A DNA stretch of 52,293 nt from the NCBI GenBank assembly GCA_902785105.1, contig CACZXF010000020.1, positions 1 to 52,293 of the forward strand, read 5' to 3'. Positions 1 through 7,133 of the stretch are shown in pieces. The position numbers and the translations under genes were made by a program. The notes beneath the pieces were generated by a model, which was given only the letters and a program-made list of their open reading frames with translations, did not search any database and was not told where the DNA came from. Position 1 is the stretch's first letter; each line of letters starts with the position of its first letter. Source of the DNA: an uncultured Eubacteriales bacterium (GTDB taxonomy: Bacteria > Bacillota > Clostridia > Christensenellales > Aristaeellaceae).

Positions 1-95
1 TACTTGAATCCATGTTATGATGTAGCGCCGTATACCTGACCGGTACGTACGGTGCAACGGGAGGGGCGAGGGCTATGGCCCTCCTTCTACCCTAT
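1..95 (+). mobile_element. 3' end of a group IIC intron (domains V and VI)
   Basis: Domain V folds at 25-55: lower stem 25-32 with 48-55 carrying a CGC-type catalytic triad (bases 26-28), a two-base CG bulge at 46-47, and an upper stem 33-36 with 42-45. Domain VI follows: 68-73 pairs with 78-83, and the A at 89 is the likely branch-point bulge. The intron should end close to base 95, at the CCCTAT. A CGC rather than AGC triad is typical of bacterial class C introns. The rest of the intron, including any reverse transcriptase, lies left of the window. Confidence 0.75.
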
Positions 96-533
96 TGGAT
101 CACGGCCGTTCCTGACATTCCATCAATCTTTGACGGTGAGCACTGTCCAAATTGCCACAAGGGCAGGGTTCGGCAGGTCAAGTCAGAGGATCCCTGTTAC
201 CTGACGGAAAAGGGTTTGCCATGGGACGGGATGCTGGAAGACGTGCTTCGTCAAAACGATATTCCCTTCATGACAGGAGGGTGCCTGGGAGCAGGACTAT
301 CGACTTATGTTGGGTCAATTCTGGAAGTGACCCGTTTCTATGTGCGTTGGAGCGATCTGGAAAAGGCGGGAGAGATCGTGGAAGCACTCTTTGGAGAGGA
401 CTCGGGCATTGGTACGGAAGCTGCTCGATATGAGACGTGCGAGGAGACAGGTATGTCCTGTATCCATCCAAATGGTCACCCCGGTTATTTCAAAAAACGT
501 GTTGAAGATAAAAAAATTGAAAAAAAACTATAG
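96..533 (+). CDS. DUF2007-like protein, 5' end interrupted by or adjoining the intron
   Basis: The frame is open from inside the intron to base 533. The only upstream ATG (75-77) is the terminal loop of intron domain VI, so it is unlikely to be the native start; no ATG follows the intron before the conserved part. That part has a CPNC zinc-knuckle-like motif, then DMLEDVLRQNDIPF-like helix/strand text and a final RFYV...EIVEALFG segment, resembling the DUF2007 putative signal-transducing family. The C-terminus is lysine-rich. Either the 5' exon lies beyond the left edge, or the gene lost its start when the intron inserted. The family call is from memory of the motif order. Confidence 0.5.
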   Translation, partial: WITAVPDIPSIFDGEHCPNCHKGRVRQVKSEDPCYLTEKGLPWDGMLEDVLRQNDIPFMTGGCLGAGLSTYVGSILEVTRFYVRWSDLEKAGEIVEALFGEDSGIGTEAARYETCEETGMSCIHPNGHPGYFKKRVEDKKIEKKL

Positions 534-593
534 ACTGAGGTCGTCATAATCAGATATAATAATAAAGGAAAATTATATTCAGGAGGTATCGCT

Positions 594-2645
594 ATGTCTA
601 AGGAATTCAGTCGCAGGGCATTTTTGAAGGGCGCGGCGGCATCCGCCGTGACCGCGGCGCTTTACGGCGCCACCGGCGTATCTCTGGCGGAATCAAAACC
701 CGCTGTGAGCTACACGCCCGGCACCTACACCGCCACCGCCACGGGCATGGGCGAAGTGACCATGACCGCCACCTTCTCCGAGAGTGCCATCACCGATATC
801 GTGCTGGACGTCTCCAATGAAACGGAAGAGATCGGCGTGGCCGCCCATGACGAACTGGTGAAACAGCTCATGGCCGCTCAGGGCGCGGACATCGACGGCG
901 TCTCCGGCGCATCCCTCACCTCACAGGCGGCGCGGGAGTGCCTGAACAACTGTATCGCTCAGGCCACCGGCACCACCGTCAGCGCGGTGGTGGAGACGCC
1001 CGCTGTCGAGAGCAAAGGCGCATGGTATGACGAGGCCTACTTCGCCAAGCCGGACCCCATCACCGACATTGCCGAGACCGTGGAGACCGACGTGGTCGTG
1101 GTCGGCGCGGGCAACGGCGGTCTGGTCGCCGCCGCCTCCGCCGCGGACCTGGGCGCGAAGGTCATACTGATCGAAAAGAACGCCACCTGGATCACCTGGG
1201 CCGGCGAGATGGGCGCTTACAACTCCAAGGTGATGAAGGAAAAGTACGGCATCGAGTACACCGACGATGAGCTTCTGGAGATCTCCAATGAGATCTGCCG
1301 CTATGCCGGTTACGAGTGCGACCAGCGGCTCATCAACCTCTGGCTGTTCAACTCCGGCCGCACCATGGACTGGTTCGTCGATCGGATGGAGGAAAAGGGC
1401 CTCCATATGTTCCTGGAGACGGACATGAAGGACACCCGCTACATGAACAAGCCCCAGACCCACACGGTCTACGAGAACTTCGAGGAGCTGGGCCCCAACC
1501 AGATGGGTGCTCAGCTGGCCAACCCCAAGTGGGTGGAGATCATCGAGGAAAAGGGCGGCGAGATCCGCTGGCAGCACACCGCGAAGCAGCTCATACAGGA
1601 TGAGAGCGGCCGCGTGACCGGCATCATCGTCCAGCGGGCCGAGGACGGCGCCTATATCCAGATCAACGCCGCCAAGGGCGTCATACTCTCCACCGGCGGC
1701 TACGGCGGCAATCCCGAGATGATGGACGCGCTGCATTATCGCGACAAGGATGTCATCTGCAACAACCTGGGCTGCGGCTTCGCCATGGGCGACGGCATCA
1801 AAATGGCCATGTGGTGCGGTGCGGACATCGACCGCAACCATGCCGGCGGCGTGGCCTTCGACCGCGCGGCGGTGGACCTGGATCACCACACCGGCGCGCC
1901 CTATACCAGTGGCCTGGGCGACATCTGGTGGCCCGGCAGCCAGCCCTGGCTGAACCTGAATACCCGCGGTGAGCGCTTCTGCAACGAGGATAACACCTAC
2001 GACTTCCACATCAACTCCTGGCTGACCCAGCCCGGTCACTTCGCCTTCCAGATCTTCGACAGCAACTACTGGTCGGACGTGGTGGCCTTCCACACCACCA
2101 TTTGCAGCCGCGTGGTGGCTGTGCCCGGTGCGCGCAACAGCGAGGTGTTGCCCAACGTCATGCCCTGCAAGGACGGCGAGCAGTTCTACAATGTGTACAT
2201 CAAGCCCGCGTTGGACAGCGGCAAGCTGATGCAGGCCGACACGCTGGAGGAGCTGGCGGACAAGCTGGGCTTCGAGGGCGAATACAAGGAGAACTTCTTA
2301 AAGAGCATCGAGCGCTACAACGCGCTGTGCGACGGCGGCGTGGACCTGGACTTCGGCAAGATGTCCAAGGACATGACCCCCATCAAACAGGGCCCCTTCT
2401 ACGGCATCGCCGTGGGAAGCTGGCTGCTGGCGACCATGAATGGCGTCCGGGTCAACACCAACCTCGAAGCCATCACCCCCGAGGGCGATGCCATCCCCGG
2501 CCTCTACGTCATCGGCAACGATATGGGCGGCTTCTTCTCCAACAGCTATCCCCAGATGTTTGGTGGCACCGCCCACGGCAAGACCGTCTGCTTTGCCCGC
2601 CTGGCCACCCTGCACGCGGTAACCGGATCGATCTATGAAGCCTGA
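594..2645 (+). CDS. Tat-exported FMN_bind/FAD flavoprotein reductase (fumarate/urocanate-reductase-like)
   Basis: The 683-residue protein starts with a twin-arginine signal (SRRAFLKG, residues 6-13) and an alanine-rich core, so it should be exported folded with cofactors. Residues about 35-120 form an FMN_bind domain with the covalent flavinylation motif SGAS at 104-107 after a DG pair. A Rossmann FAD motif GAGNGG lies at 171-176, and the rest follows the fumarate-reductase/UrdA flavoprotein fold. Known relatives reduce a carbon double bond outside the membrane as a respiratory electron sink, with FMN attached by ApbE. The substrate cannot be read from sequence. No haem motif is present, so electrons must come from another carrier. 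An AGGAGG RBS sits 8 bases before the ATG. It appears monocistronic, with a terminator just downstream. Confidence 0.9.
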   Translation: MSKEFSRRAFLKGAAASAVTAALYGATGVSLAESKPAVSYTPGTYTATATGMGEVTMTATFSESAITDIVLDVSNETEEIGVAAHDELVKQLMAAQGADIDGVSGASLTSQAARECLNNCIAQATGTTVSAVVETPAVESKGAWYDEAYFAKPDPITDIAETVETDVVVVGAGNGGLVAAASAADLGAKVILIEKNATWITWAGEMGAYNSKVMKEKYGIEYTDDELLEISNEICRYAGYECDQRLINLWLFNSGRTMDWFVDRMEEKGLHMFLETDMKDTRYMNKPQTHTVYENFEELGPNQMGAQLANPKWVEIIEEKGGEIRWQHTAKQLIQDESGRVTGIIVQRAEDGAYIQINAAKGVILSTGGYGGNPEMMDALHYRDKDVICNNLGCGFAMGDGIKMAMWCGADIDRNHAGGVAFDRAAVDLDHHTGAPYTSGLGDIWWPGSQPWLNLNTRGERFCNEDNTYDFHINSWLTQPGHFAFQIFDSNYWSDVVAFHTTICSRVVAVPGARNSEVLPNVMPCKDGEQFYNVYIKPALDSGKLMQADTLEELADKLGFEGEYKENFLKSIERYNALCDGGVDLDFGKMSKDMTPIKQGPFYGIAVGSWLLATMNGVRVNTNLEAITPEGDAIPGLYVIGNDMGGFFSNSYPQMFGGTAHGKTVCFARLATLHAVTGSIYEA

Positions 2646-2676
2646 TGGGGTTTCCAAACGCAATTTTATAAATGTC

Positions 2677-2705
2677 GGGTCAGCCTTTGCGGCTGACCCT
2701 TTTTC
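2677..2705 (+). terminator. Rho-independent terminator of the flavoprotein gene
   Basis: A perfect 9-bp stem (2677-2685 with 2691-2699), a 5-base loop and a T run from 2700 form a canonical intrinsic terminator 31 bases after the stop codon. Confidence 0.9.
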
Positions 2706-2786
2706 TCTTCCATAGCGGAATATAATGCTGTCTGTGTCATTTCCGATCCTGGATTTGGAGTGCACGATTTCAAGGTGAGCTGCGCT

Positions 2787-2958
2787 TAAAAAAGCCTACA
2801 GTATCAAATCCGACGGGCATGATGAACCTGCCTCCGAGATCGGTGACCTCGCCCTCATAGGGCGAAACCCCCGCTTCGTCGCCCACATAGACGATTTTGT
2901 CGCATTTCACCGCGAGGACGGTCGCCTGTGGTTTGCTCTGATTGAAAGTGGAAATCTT
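2787..2958 (-). pseudogene. N-terminal remnant of a YtcJ-type amidohydrolase
   Basis: Minus-strand translation gives about 55 residues that follow the amidohydrolase_3 (YtcJ) N-terminus: KPQATVLAVKCDKIVYVGD, then a spacer and TDLGGRFIMPVGFD. The family normally reads DLGGR..LPGFIDSH here, so the reading is lost just before the first metal-binding His pair. There is no start codon and no catalytic part. It lies downstream of the membrane gene at 3008-3580 on the same strand, which suggests an operon that decayed. The rest of 2706-3007 shows nothing else. Confidence 0.55.
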
Positions 2959-3007
2959 TGCGTTCTTTTCCTTTCTGTTGACGGTTCCGCAGCCTGACCG
3001 TTACGCC

Positions 3008-3580
3008 CTATTTCTCCTGCGCCTGGGCTTCTTCTTTTACTGAAACAAAGCAGGCCACCAGTCCGTAGATGAGTGTCGGGCGAATCCAGATCTCCGTGAG
3101 CATGTAGTTGGTGTACTCGTTGACGGGACTGTTGGCAATGACATAGTGGTACAGCCCCGCAATGACCATGTCAATGACGAACAGCATCCACAGGTTGCCC
3201 TTGGTGTAGCTCTTCCAGTCCTTGCGGGCATAGAAGAAGGTGAGCATCAGCAGCAGTGCCACCGAGAGCGTCAGGCAGATCAAATGGATGGGGTAACTCT
3301 CCAGCGGCGGCAGAAAGAGGATGTCGCGCAAGAGCACGGTAACGCCTATACATACCGAGCACCAATAATTGAAGCGCTGGGTGTCGATCCGCTTGAAGAA
3401 GTACATGCCCATCATCACCAGGCACGCAATGTAGAACAGGTTGAGCACCAATTCGTTCCAGGCGTTGGCAAGTCCGAAATGGATGACGCCAAAGAGCGTC
3501 GTGCCCACCGAGAGCAATCCACCCAACGCTGTGACCGAGATGTCAAAGATCTGCGATTTCTTTTTGAACCTTGTTTCCAT
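3008..3580 (-). CDS. Multispanning membrane protein of unknown function
   Basis: The 190-residue protein has about six hydrophobic segments (near residues 14-36, 45-62, 75-92, 97-117, 130-150, 163-183) separated by short charged loops. The C-terminus is a charged KEEAQAQEK tail, probably cytosolic. No domain is recognised. A GAGGAGG RBS precedes the ATG at the expected spacing. It sits between two fragments that both resemble parts of a YtcJ-type amidohydrolase, so it may once have been the transporter partner of that enzyme; this is inference only. Confidence 0.75.
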   Translation of the reverse strand: METRFKKKSQIFDISVTALGGLLSVGTTLFGVIHFGLANAWNELVLNLFYIACLVMMGMYFFKRIDTQRFNYWCSVCIGVTVLLRDILFLPPLESYPIHLICLTLSVALLLMLTFFYARKDWKSYTKGNLWMLFVIDMVIAGLYHYVIANSPVNEYTNYMLTEIWIRPTLIYGLVACFVSVKEEAQAQEK

Positions 3581-3625
3581 AATCTGCCTCCTCTTATTGA
3601 ATTAAAACTCTGTCTGTATGCCAGG

Positions 3626-3694
3626 TCACTTCAACTGCTTTGCGCCGTTGATGGTATAGCCCGGCAACATCTCCTCAATCTGATCCGCCTTCAT
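3626..3694 (-). pseudogene. 22-codon remnant, possibly amidohydrolase C-terminal segment
   Basis: A good RBS (AGGAAAGGAG) precedes an ATG opening 22 codons that end in LPGYTINGAKQLK and a stop. YTINGA(K/R)QL is a characteristic string shortly before the C-terminal GSIEVGKKADLVVLD motif of YtcJ amidohydrolases. The family motif then stops abruptly. With the N-terminal remnant at 2787-2958 it may record a rearranged, deleted amidohydrolase gene. It could instead be a short leader ORF for the membrane gene. Confidence 0.35.
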
Positions 3695-3708
3695 GCCGTT
3701 CTCCTTTC

Positions 3709-3726
3709 CTGTGCGCATACGCACAG
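3709..3726. promoter_or_regulatory. 18-bp palindrome upstream of the membrane gene
   Basis: CTGTGCGCATACGCACAG is palindromic except for the central pair. It lies immediately upstream of the RBS of the 22-codon ORF and just downstream of an AT-rich, promoter-like stretch on the minus strand (3727-3760). This is where a repressor operator would sit. No regulator is identified. Confidence 0.4.
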
Positions 3727-4094
3727 CATATTAAAAATACGAATTTATAATAGCACATTTTATTGAATGAAACAATGCGTTGTTCCAGATTGTCAAGTTT
3801 TTGTATATTATTGGCGCACGCGAAACAGCCCAGCTGCGTCACCAGCCTGGCTGCCTTCTATGGGACTTTTTTACAACCCTCGCGGCTTGATTCATTCCGC
3901 AAATCCACCACTCACTTATTGCTGTATTTTCGATGCTGTGGTAAAATAGGCTCGAAGCAGGGGCCTCGTATGATACCTTTTGAGAAAGCCGTTGATCTAT
4001 TGCGCAGTTTGTCAGAGGCAGACTATGGCCTTGTACGTCGTTGAGACGTCCTGTATATGTCATCACATCGACCAGAAAAAGGAGATGAATACCC

Positions 4095-5489
4095 ATGAAA
4101 AAACTGACCACAATGCTTGCCGCCATGCTGTTGTGCGCGGCAGTCTCGGCCCCCGCGTTCGCCGTCTCCTATTTTCCCGGCGTGACCGGGGAAATGACGG
4201 ACCCGGCGTATTGGTCGAGCAGCCAGGACCTTCTGGCCACGGCGGAAGAGATCCGGGAGAGGAATGAAGCGGCCCTGTCATCGGAAGGGACGCATCTTAT
4301 GGACCTGAAAGCCCTGCCGGAGACCTTCGAAGGCGCGCTGGAGAATGAAAAGGCGCTGCAGCAGGCACGGGAAAACAAGGCGGAGTACCTCGGCTGGACC
4401 TTTGATGGCTCCGGAAAGGCGCTGGAGGCGGCGGATTTTGACGCGCTGATCGCGGCCTGCGACGATCCCGGAGCTGTGGGCGAGCAGCCGGTCCGGTACG
4501 CCATCGCCACAGAGCGGACGCATCTCATGATTTATCCCACGGACGAGCCGATCCTGGACGACCCGGAGGACCCGGATTTCGACTACCGATACAACACGGC
4601 GGTCCGGCTGAACGAGCCGCTGTTGATCTACACCACCTCCGCGGATGGCCAGTGGTACAACGCCAGAAGCACCTGCTACACCGGATGGGTGAAGGCCGGC
4701 GACGTGGCGATTTGCGCGGATCGGGAGGAATGGCTCGGCGCGTGGGACTATCCCGCCGACCGGACGCTCGTGGTCTACGGGGACAGGCTCTACACCGAGG
4801 ATTCCAATTACGCCCCCGAAACGGCCAACCGCCTGCTCACCATGGGCACGACGCTGGAGCTGACGGCATCGGAAGCGCCCGACGCCCTGGTCGGAAACCG
4901 CGTCACCTGGCACAACCATGTGGTATTTTTCCCTGTGCGCAGCGAGGATGGAACCTATCGGAAGCAGACCGCCCTGATCTCCGAAAACAGAAAGGTACAC
5001 GTCGGCTTTCTGCCGCTGACATCGGGCAATCTGGCCTCCGTCGCCTTTGAAGCGCTGGGCGACGCCTACGGCTGGGGCGGGATGCTCCGCTCGGACGACT
5101 GCTCCGGTTACGTCCGCAATATCTATAAATGCTTTGGCCTGGAGTTGGCACGGGACTCGGACTGGCAGGCGGCCATGCCGGTGGCGGGCAAAGATATTTC
5201 CGGCATGTCCGATGATGATAAGCGCGCGCTTTTTGATCGACTGCCCCTTGGCGCGGTGCTTTACTTCAAGGGCCATGAGATGCTGTTCCTCGGCAGCGAC
5301 AACGGGCAGTATTATGTCGTGAACTCCGTCAGCAGTATGCTGGACCCCTGGGATGAGACGAAGCGCCAGCGGGTCAGAGGCGTCGTCATCACGACGCTGG
5401 ACGCTCAGCGCGCCAATGGCAATGCCTGGATCACGGAATTGAATTATGTCAACATACCCTACCTTGGGAATGATTTGGAGATAGAATGA
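4095..5489 (+). CDS. Secreted SH3-NlpC/P60 cell-wall endopeptidase
   Basis: The 464-residue protein has a signal peptide (KK, hydrophobic core, AxA site near residue 23). Residues about 130-310 contain SH3-like segments, including a GWVKAGDVAI bacterial SH3 signature near 197-207. The C-terminal NlpC/P60 domain runs from about 312: YGWGG, the nucleophile Cys336 in DCSGYV, and His394 in GHEMLFLG as the general base. The architecture matches secreted gamma-D-glutamyl-diaminoacid endopeptidases that trim peptidoglycan stem peptides. Length and order fit the SH3b1-NLPC_P60 family. The start follows an AAAGGAG RBS. A truncated membrane-protein ORF begins 7 bases after the stop. Confidence 0.88.
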   Translation: MKKLTTMLAAMLLCAAVSAPAFAVSYFPGVTGEMTDPAYWSSSQDLLATAEEIRERNEAALSSEGTHLMDLKALPETFEGALENEKALQQARENKAEYLGWTFDGSGKALEAADFDALIAACDDPGAVGEQPVRYAIATERTHLMIYPTDEPILDDPEDPDFDYRYNTAVRLNEPLLIYTTSADGQWYNARSTCYTGWVKAGDVAICADREEWLGAWDYPADRTLVVYGDRLYTEDSNYAPETANRLLTMGTTLELTASEAPDALVGNRVTWHNHVVFFPVRSEDGTYRKQTALISENRKVHVGFLPLTSGNLASVAFEALGDAYGWGGMLRSDDCSGYVRNIYKCFGLELARDSDWQAAMPVAGKDISGMSDDDKRALFDRLPLGAVLYFKGHEMLFLGSDNGQYYVVNSVSSMLDPWDETKRQRVRGVVITTLDAQRANGNAWITELNYVNIPYLGNDLEIE

Positions 5490-5495
5490 TGCCCT

Positions 5496-5621
5496 GTGAA
5501 AAACAGAACCGCACAGTTGATCGGGCAAACCTTCTATTGCACGCTCGTCCTGGTCGCCATCATTGGCAGCGTGGGTTTCTACGACATGATATTCACCGGT
5601 GATTATTACATCTATCAGTAA
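5496..5621 (+). pseudogene. Truncated N-terminus of a Pr6Pr-like membrane protein
   Basis: A GTG-started ORF of 41 codons encodes a basic start (KNRTAQLIGQTF), one hydrophobic helix (YCTLVLVAIIGSVGFYD) and a tail ending IFTGDYYIYQ. This resembles the first helix of Pr6Pr-type membrane proteins, which usually continue for four to five more helices through a YFTNLSNY-like motif. The reading stops exactly where that motif would come. A functional single-span peptide cannot be excluded. Confidence 0.5.
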
Positions 5622-5669
5622 TTACCGGCTGCCGTTTTCATGCTTGTTGAATTGCTTTAGACGGCGAGA

Positions 5670-5702
5670 AAGCGCGGCGGTGGCTTTGTCACCGTCGCGC
5701 TT
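5670..5702 (+). terminator. Strong hairpin, likely terminator
   Basis: A 13-bp stem (5670-5682 with 5690-5702, one mismatch) with a 7-base loop follows the NlpC/P60 and truncated ORF. The T tail is poor (TTGATAC), so termination strength is uncertain. Confidence 0.6.
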
Positions 5703-5708
5703 GATACA

Positions 5709-5735
5709 TAACACACCTGAAACATAGGTATGTTA
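5709..5735. promoter_or_regulatory. Inverted repeat before the methyltransferase-STAS gene
   Basis: Ten-base arms TAACACACCT (5709-5718) and AGGTATGTTA (5726-5735) match at nine positions around a 7-base centre. It lies 30 bases before the start codon, so it may be an operator or a 5'-UTR hairpin. Confidence 0.4.
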
Positions 5736-5764
5736 TTCTAACCTCACTATCCTTGAAAGGCGGC

Positions 5765-7000
5765 ATGAATATGAATCAGCAGGAGCTTTTGAAATCCGTC
5801 AATCCAAGCTACACCACCGGAAAAGGGTGCCTCGCCATGCTGCTGGGCACCGGTGACCCTGACGCTAAAGAGCTTGTCAAGGCCATCGACCTCTCTGAAC
5901 TGCAAAGGAACAATTCCACGCCGGATAATCAGACGGCAAGGGATATCGTCAGAAGCTATATGGTCGGCCAGGATGCGCGCTACAGCGTCTGGAACAAAAT
6001 CGCTCTGGACGCAGACTGCGACGTCATCATTGATCTTCCCTGCGGCTATCTGCCCCATGGCCTGGCCGTGGCCCGAATGGGGAAGACCTACTATGGCTTT
6101 GACCTTCCCGTGGTCATCAACGAAATCGCGCCCGCCATATACGGCATCTGCGAAAAGGAGCAGGGCATTTCAAAGGAGAATATCCATTACTGCTCCGTAG
6201 ACGCTACCAATTACGAATCCATGAAGAAGGCCCTGGAGGGCGTAAAGGGGAAAATCTGCATCATTACCGACGGTATGCTGGGGCTGTTCAATCGCAGTGA
6301 ACTGGATCAGGTGTGCAGGGCCGTCCGGAAGCTGCTGGTGGACTTTGGCGGAGAATGGTATACCTCTGACGCGATGAGCGTCGAGCTGATGGCGCTCAGC
6401 TATGAGGGCGTCTTTCAGAGGGACCCGCAGATCGTCCGGGCCGCCGTGGTTTCCGGGTCTGCCGCAAAATCGGATATTGAAAACTCAGAGAATCCGTTTA
6501 TCAGCTGGACTTGCGAACGGCTGAAAAAATACATGGAAGAAAGCGGCTTCAGGGTAGAGGAGTTTCCGTTTTCCGGGAAGCTCCCCGTGCTGCGCAGCGT
6601 AGACGAGGAGACTCTAAAGCGGCTGAAGGCGAGTTACGCGAAGATGATCGAATGGCGGCTCGTTCCCCGGAATGAAACCGTGGTCATCGATCCAAATCTT
6701 CCCTTTGAAGTGAAAAGCGAAGTGAAGGATGGCGTATTCATCGCCTCCATCCAGGGCCGCATGGACACGATCACGGCGCTGGAGCTGCTAAAGCGTTATC
6801 AGGAAGCGGACAGTGGCATTAATGCGATCCGGCTGGATGTGAGCCGCATGGCCTACATATCCTCCGCGGGCCTCCGGGTGCTGCTTATGATGTATAAATC
6901 CCTGCCCGACAGGGAACAATTCGACATGACCGGCGTAAGCAGCGAGGTGCGGGAGATCATGGAAACGACCGGCTTTGATCAGTTCCTGCTGAAGGACTAA
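5765..7000 (+). CDS. Class I methyltransferase-like domain fused to a C-terminal STAS domain
   Basis: The first 310 or so residues resemble an SAM-dependent methyltransferase of the leucine-carboxyl-methyltransferase type: a DVIIDLPCGYLPHGL motif I, an acidic YYGFDLP strand, and later a YCSVDATNY segment and an IITDGMLGLF strand. Residues about 320-410 form a STAS domain with the hallmark YISSAGLRVLL; in anti-sigma-factor antagonists the second Ser is the site phosphorylated by an anti-sigma kinase. A start at 5765 (or 5771) fits the AAAGGCGG RBS; an upstream TTG does not. A serine phosphatase of the SpoIIE/RsbU type is encoded at 9677-12880, so this protein may be its target. That link, and the methyl acceptor, are inference. 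Confidence 0.8.
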   Translation: MNMNQQELLKSVNPSYTTGKGCLAMLLGTGDPDAKELVKAIDLSELQRNNSTPDNQTARDIVRSYMVGQDARYSVWNKIALDADCDVIIDLPCGYLPHGLAVARMGKTYYGFDLPVVINEIAPAIYGICEKEQGISKENIHYCSVDATNYESMKKALEGVKGKICIITDGMLGLFNRSELDQVCRAVRKLLVDFGGEWYTSDAMSVELMALSYEGVFQRDPQIVRAAVVSGSAAKSDIENSENPFISWTCERLKKYMEESGFRVEEFPFSGKLPVLRSVDEETLKRLKASYAKMIEWRLVPRNETVVIDPNLPFEVKSEVKDGVFIASIQGRMDTITALELLKRYQEADSGINAIRLDVSRMAYISSAGLRVLLMMYKSLPDREQFDMTGVSSEVREIMETTGFDQFLLKD

Positions 7001-7073
7001 CAGCCACGGCGAGGGACGCTTTGCGCGAAAGCGTCTCACATTCCGTCAAATCTATAGAATCCGCTCATAACAA

Positions 7074-7101
7074 TGCAGGGGCGTCGATGGACGCCCCTGC
7101 A
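7074..7101. terminator. Bidirectional terminator between convergent genes
   Basis: A perfect 12-bp GC-rich stem (7074-7085 with 7090-7101) and 4-base loop lie between the convergent methyltransferase-STAS and phosphoglycerate mutase genes. Only short T-rich tracts flank it. Confidence 0.7.
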
Positions 7102-7133
7102 ATGTTGTTGTTCCTGGTATCATACCTCTGAAT

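Noticed and set aside
921-2093. 390-codon antisense frame inside the flavoprotein gene
   Set aside because: Low-complexity Val/Gly/His text, shadow of the FMN/FAD gene.
3970-4044. 24-codon ORF MIPFEKAVDLLRSLSEADYG with weak similarity to small antitoxin-like N-termini
   Set aside because: Too short to support, no good RBS and its stop is early; may be a relic but not callable.
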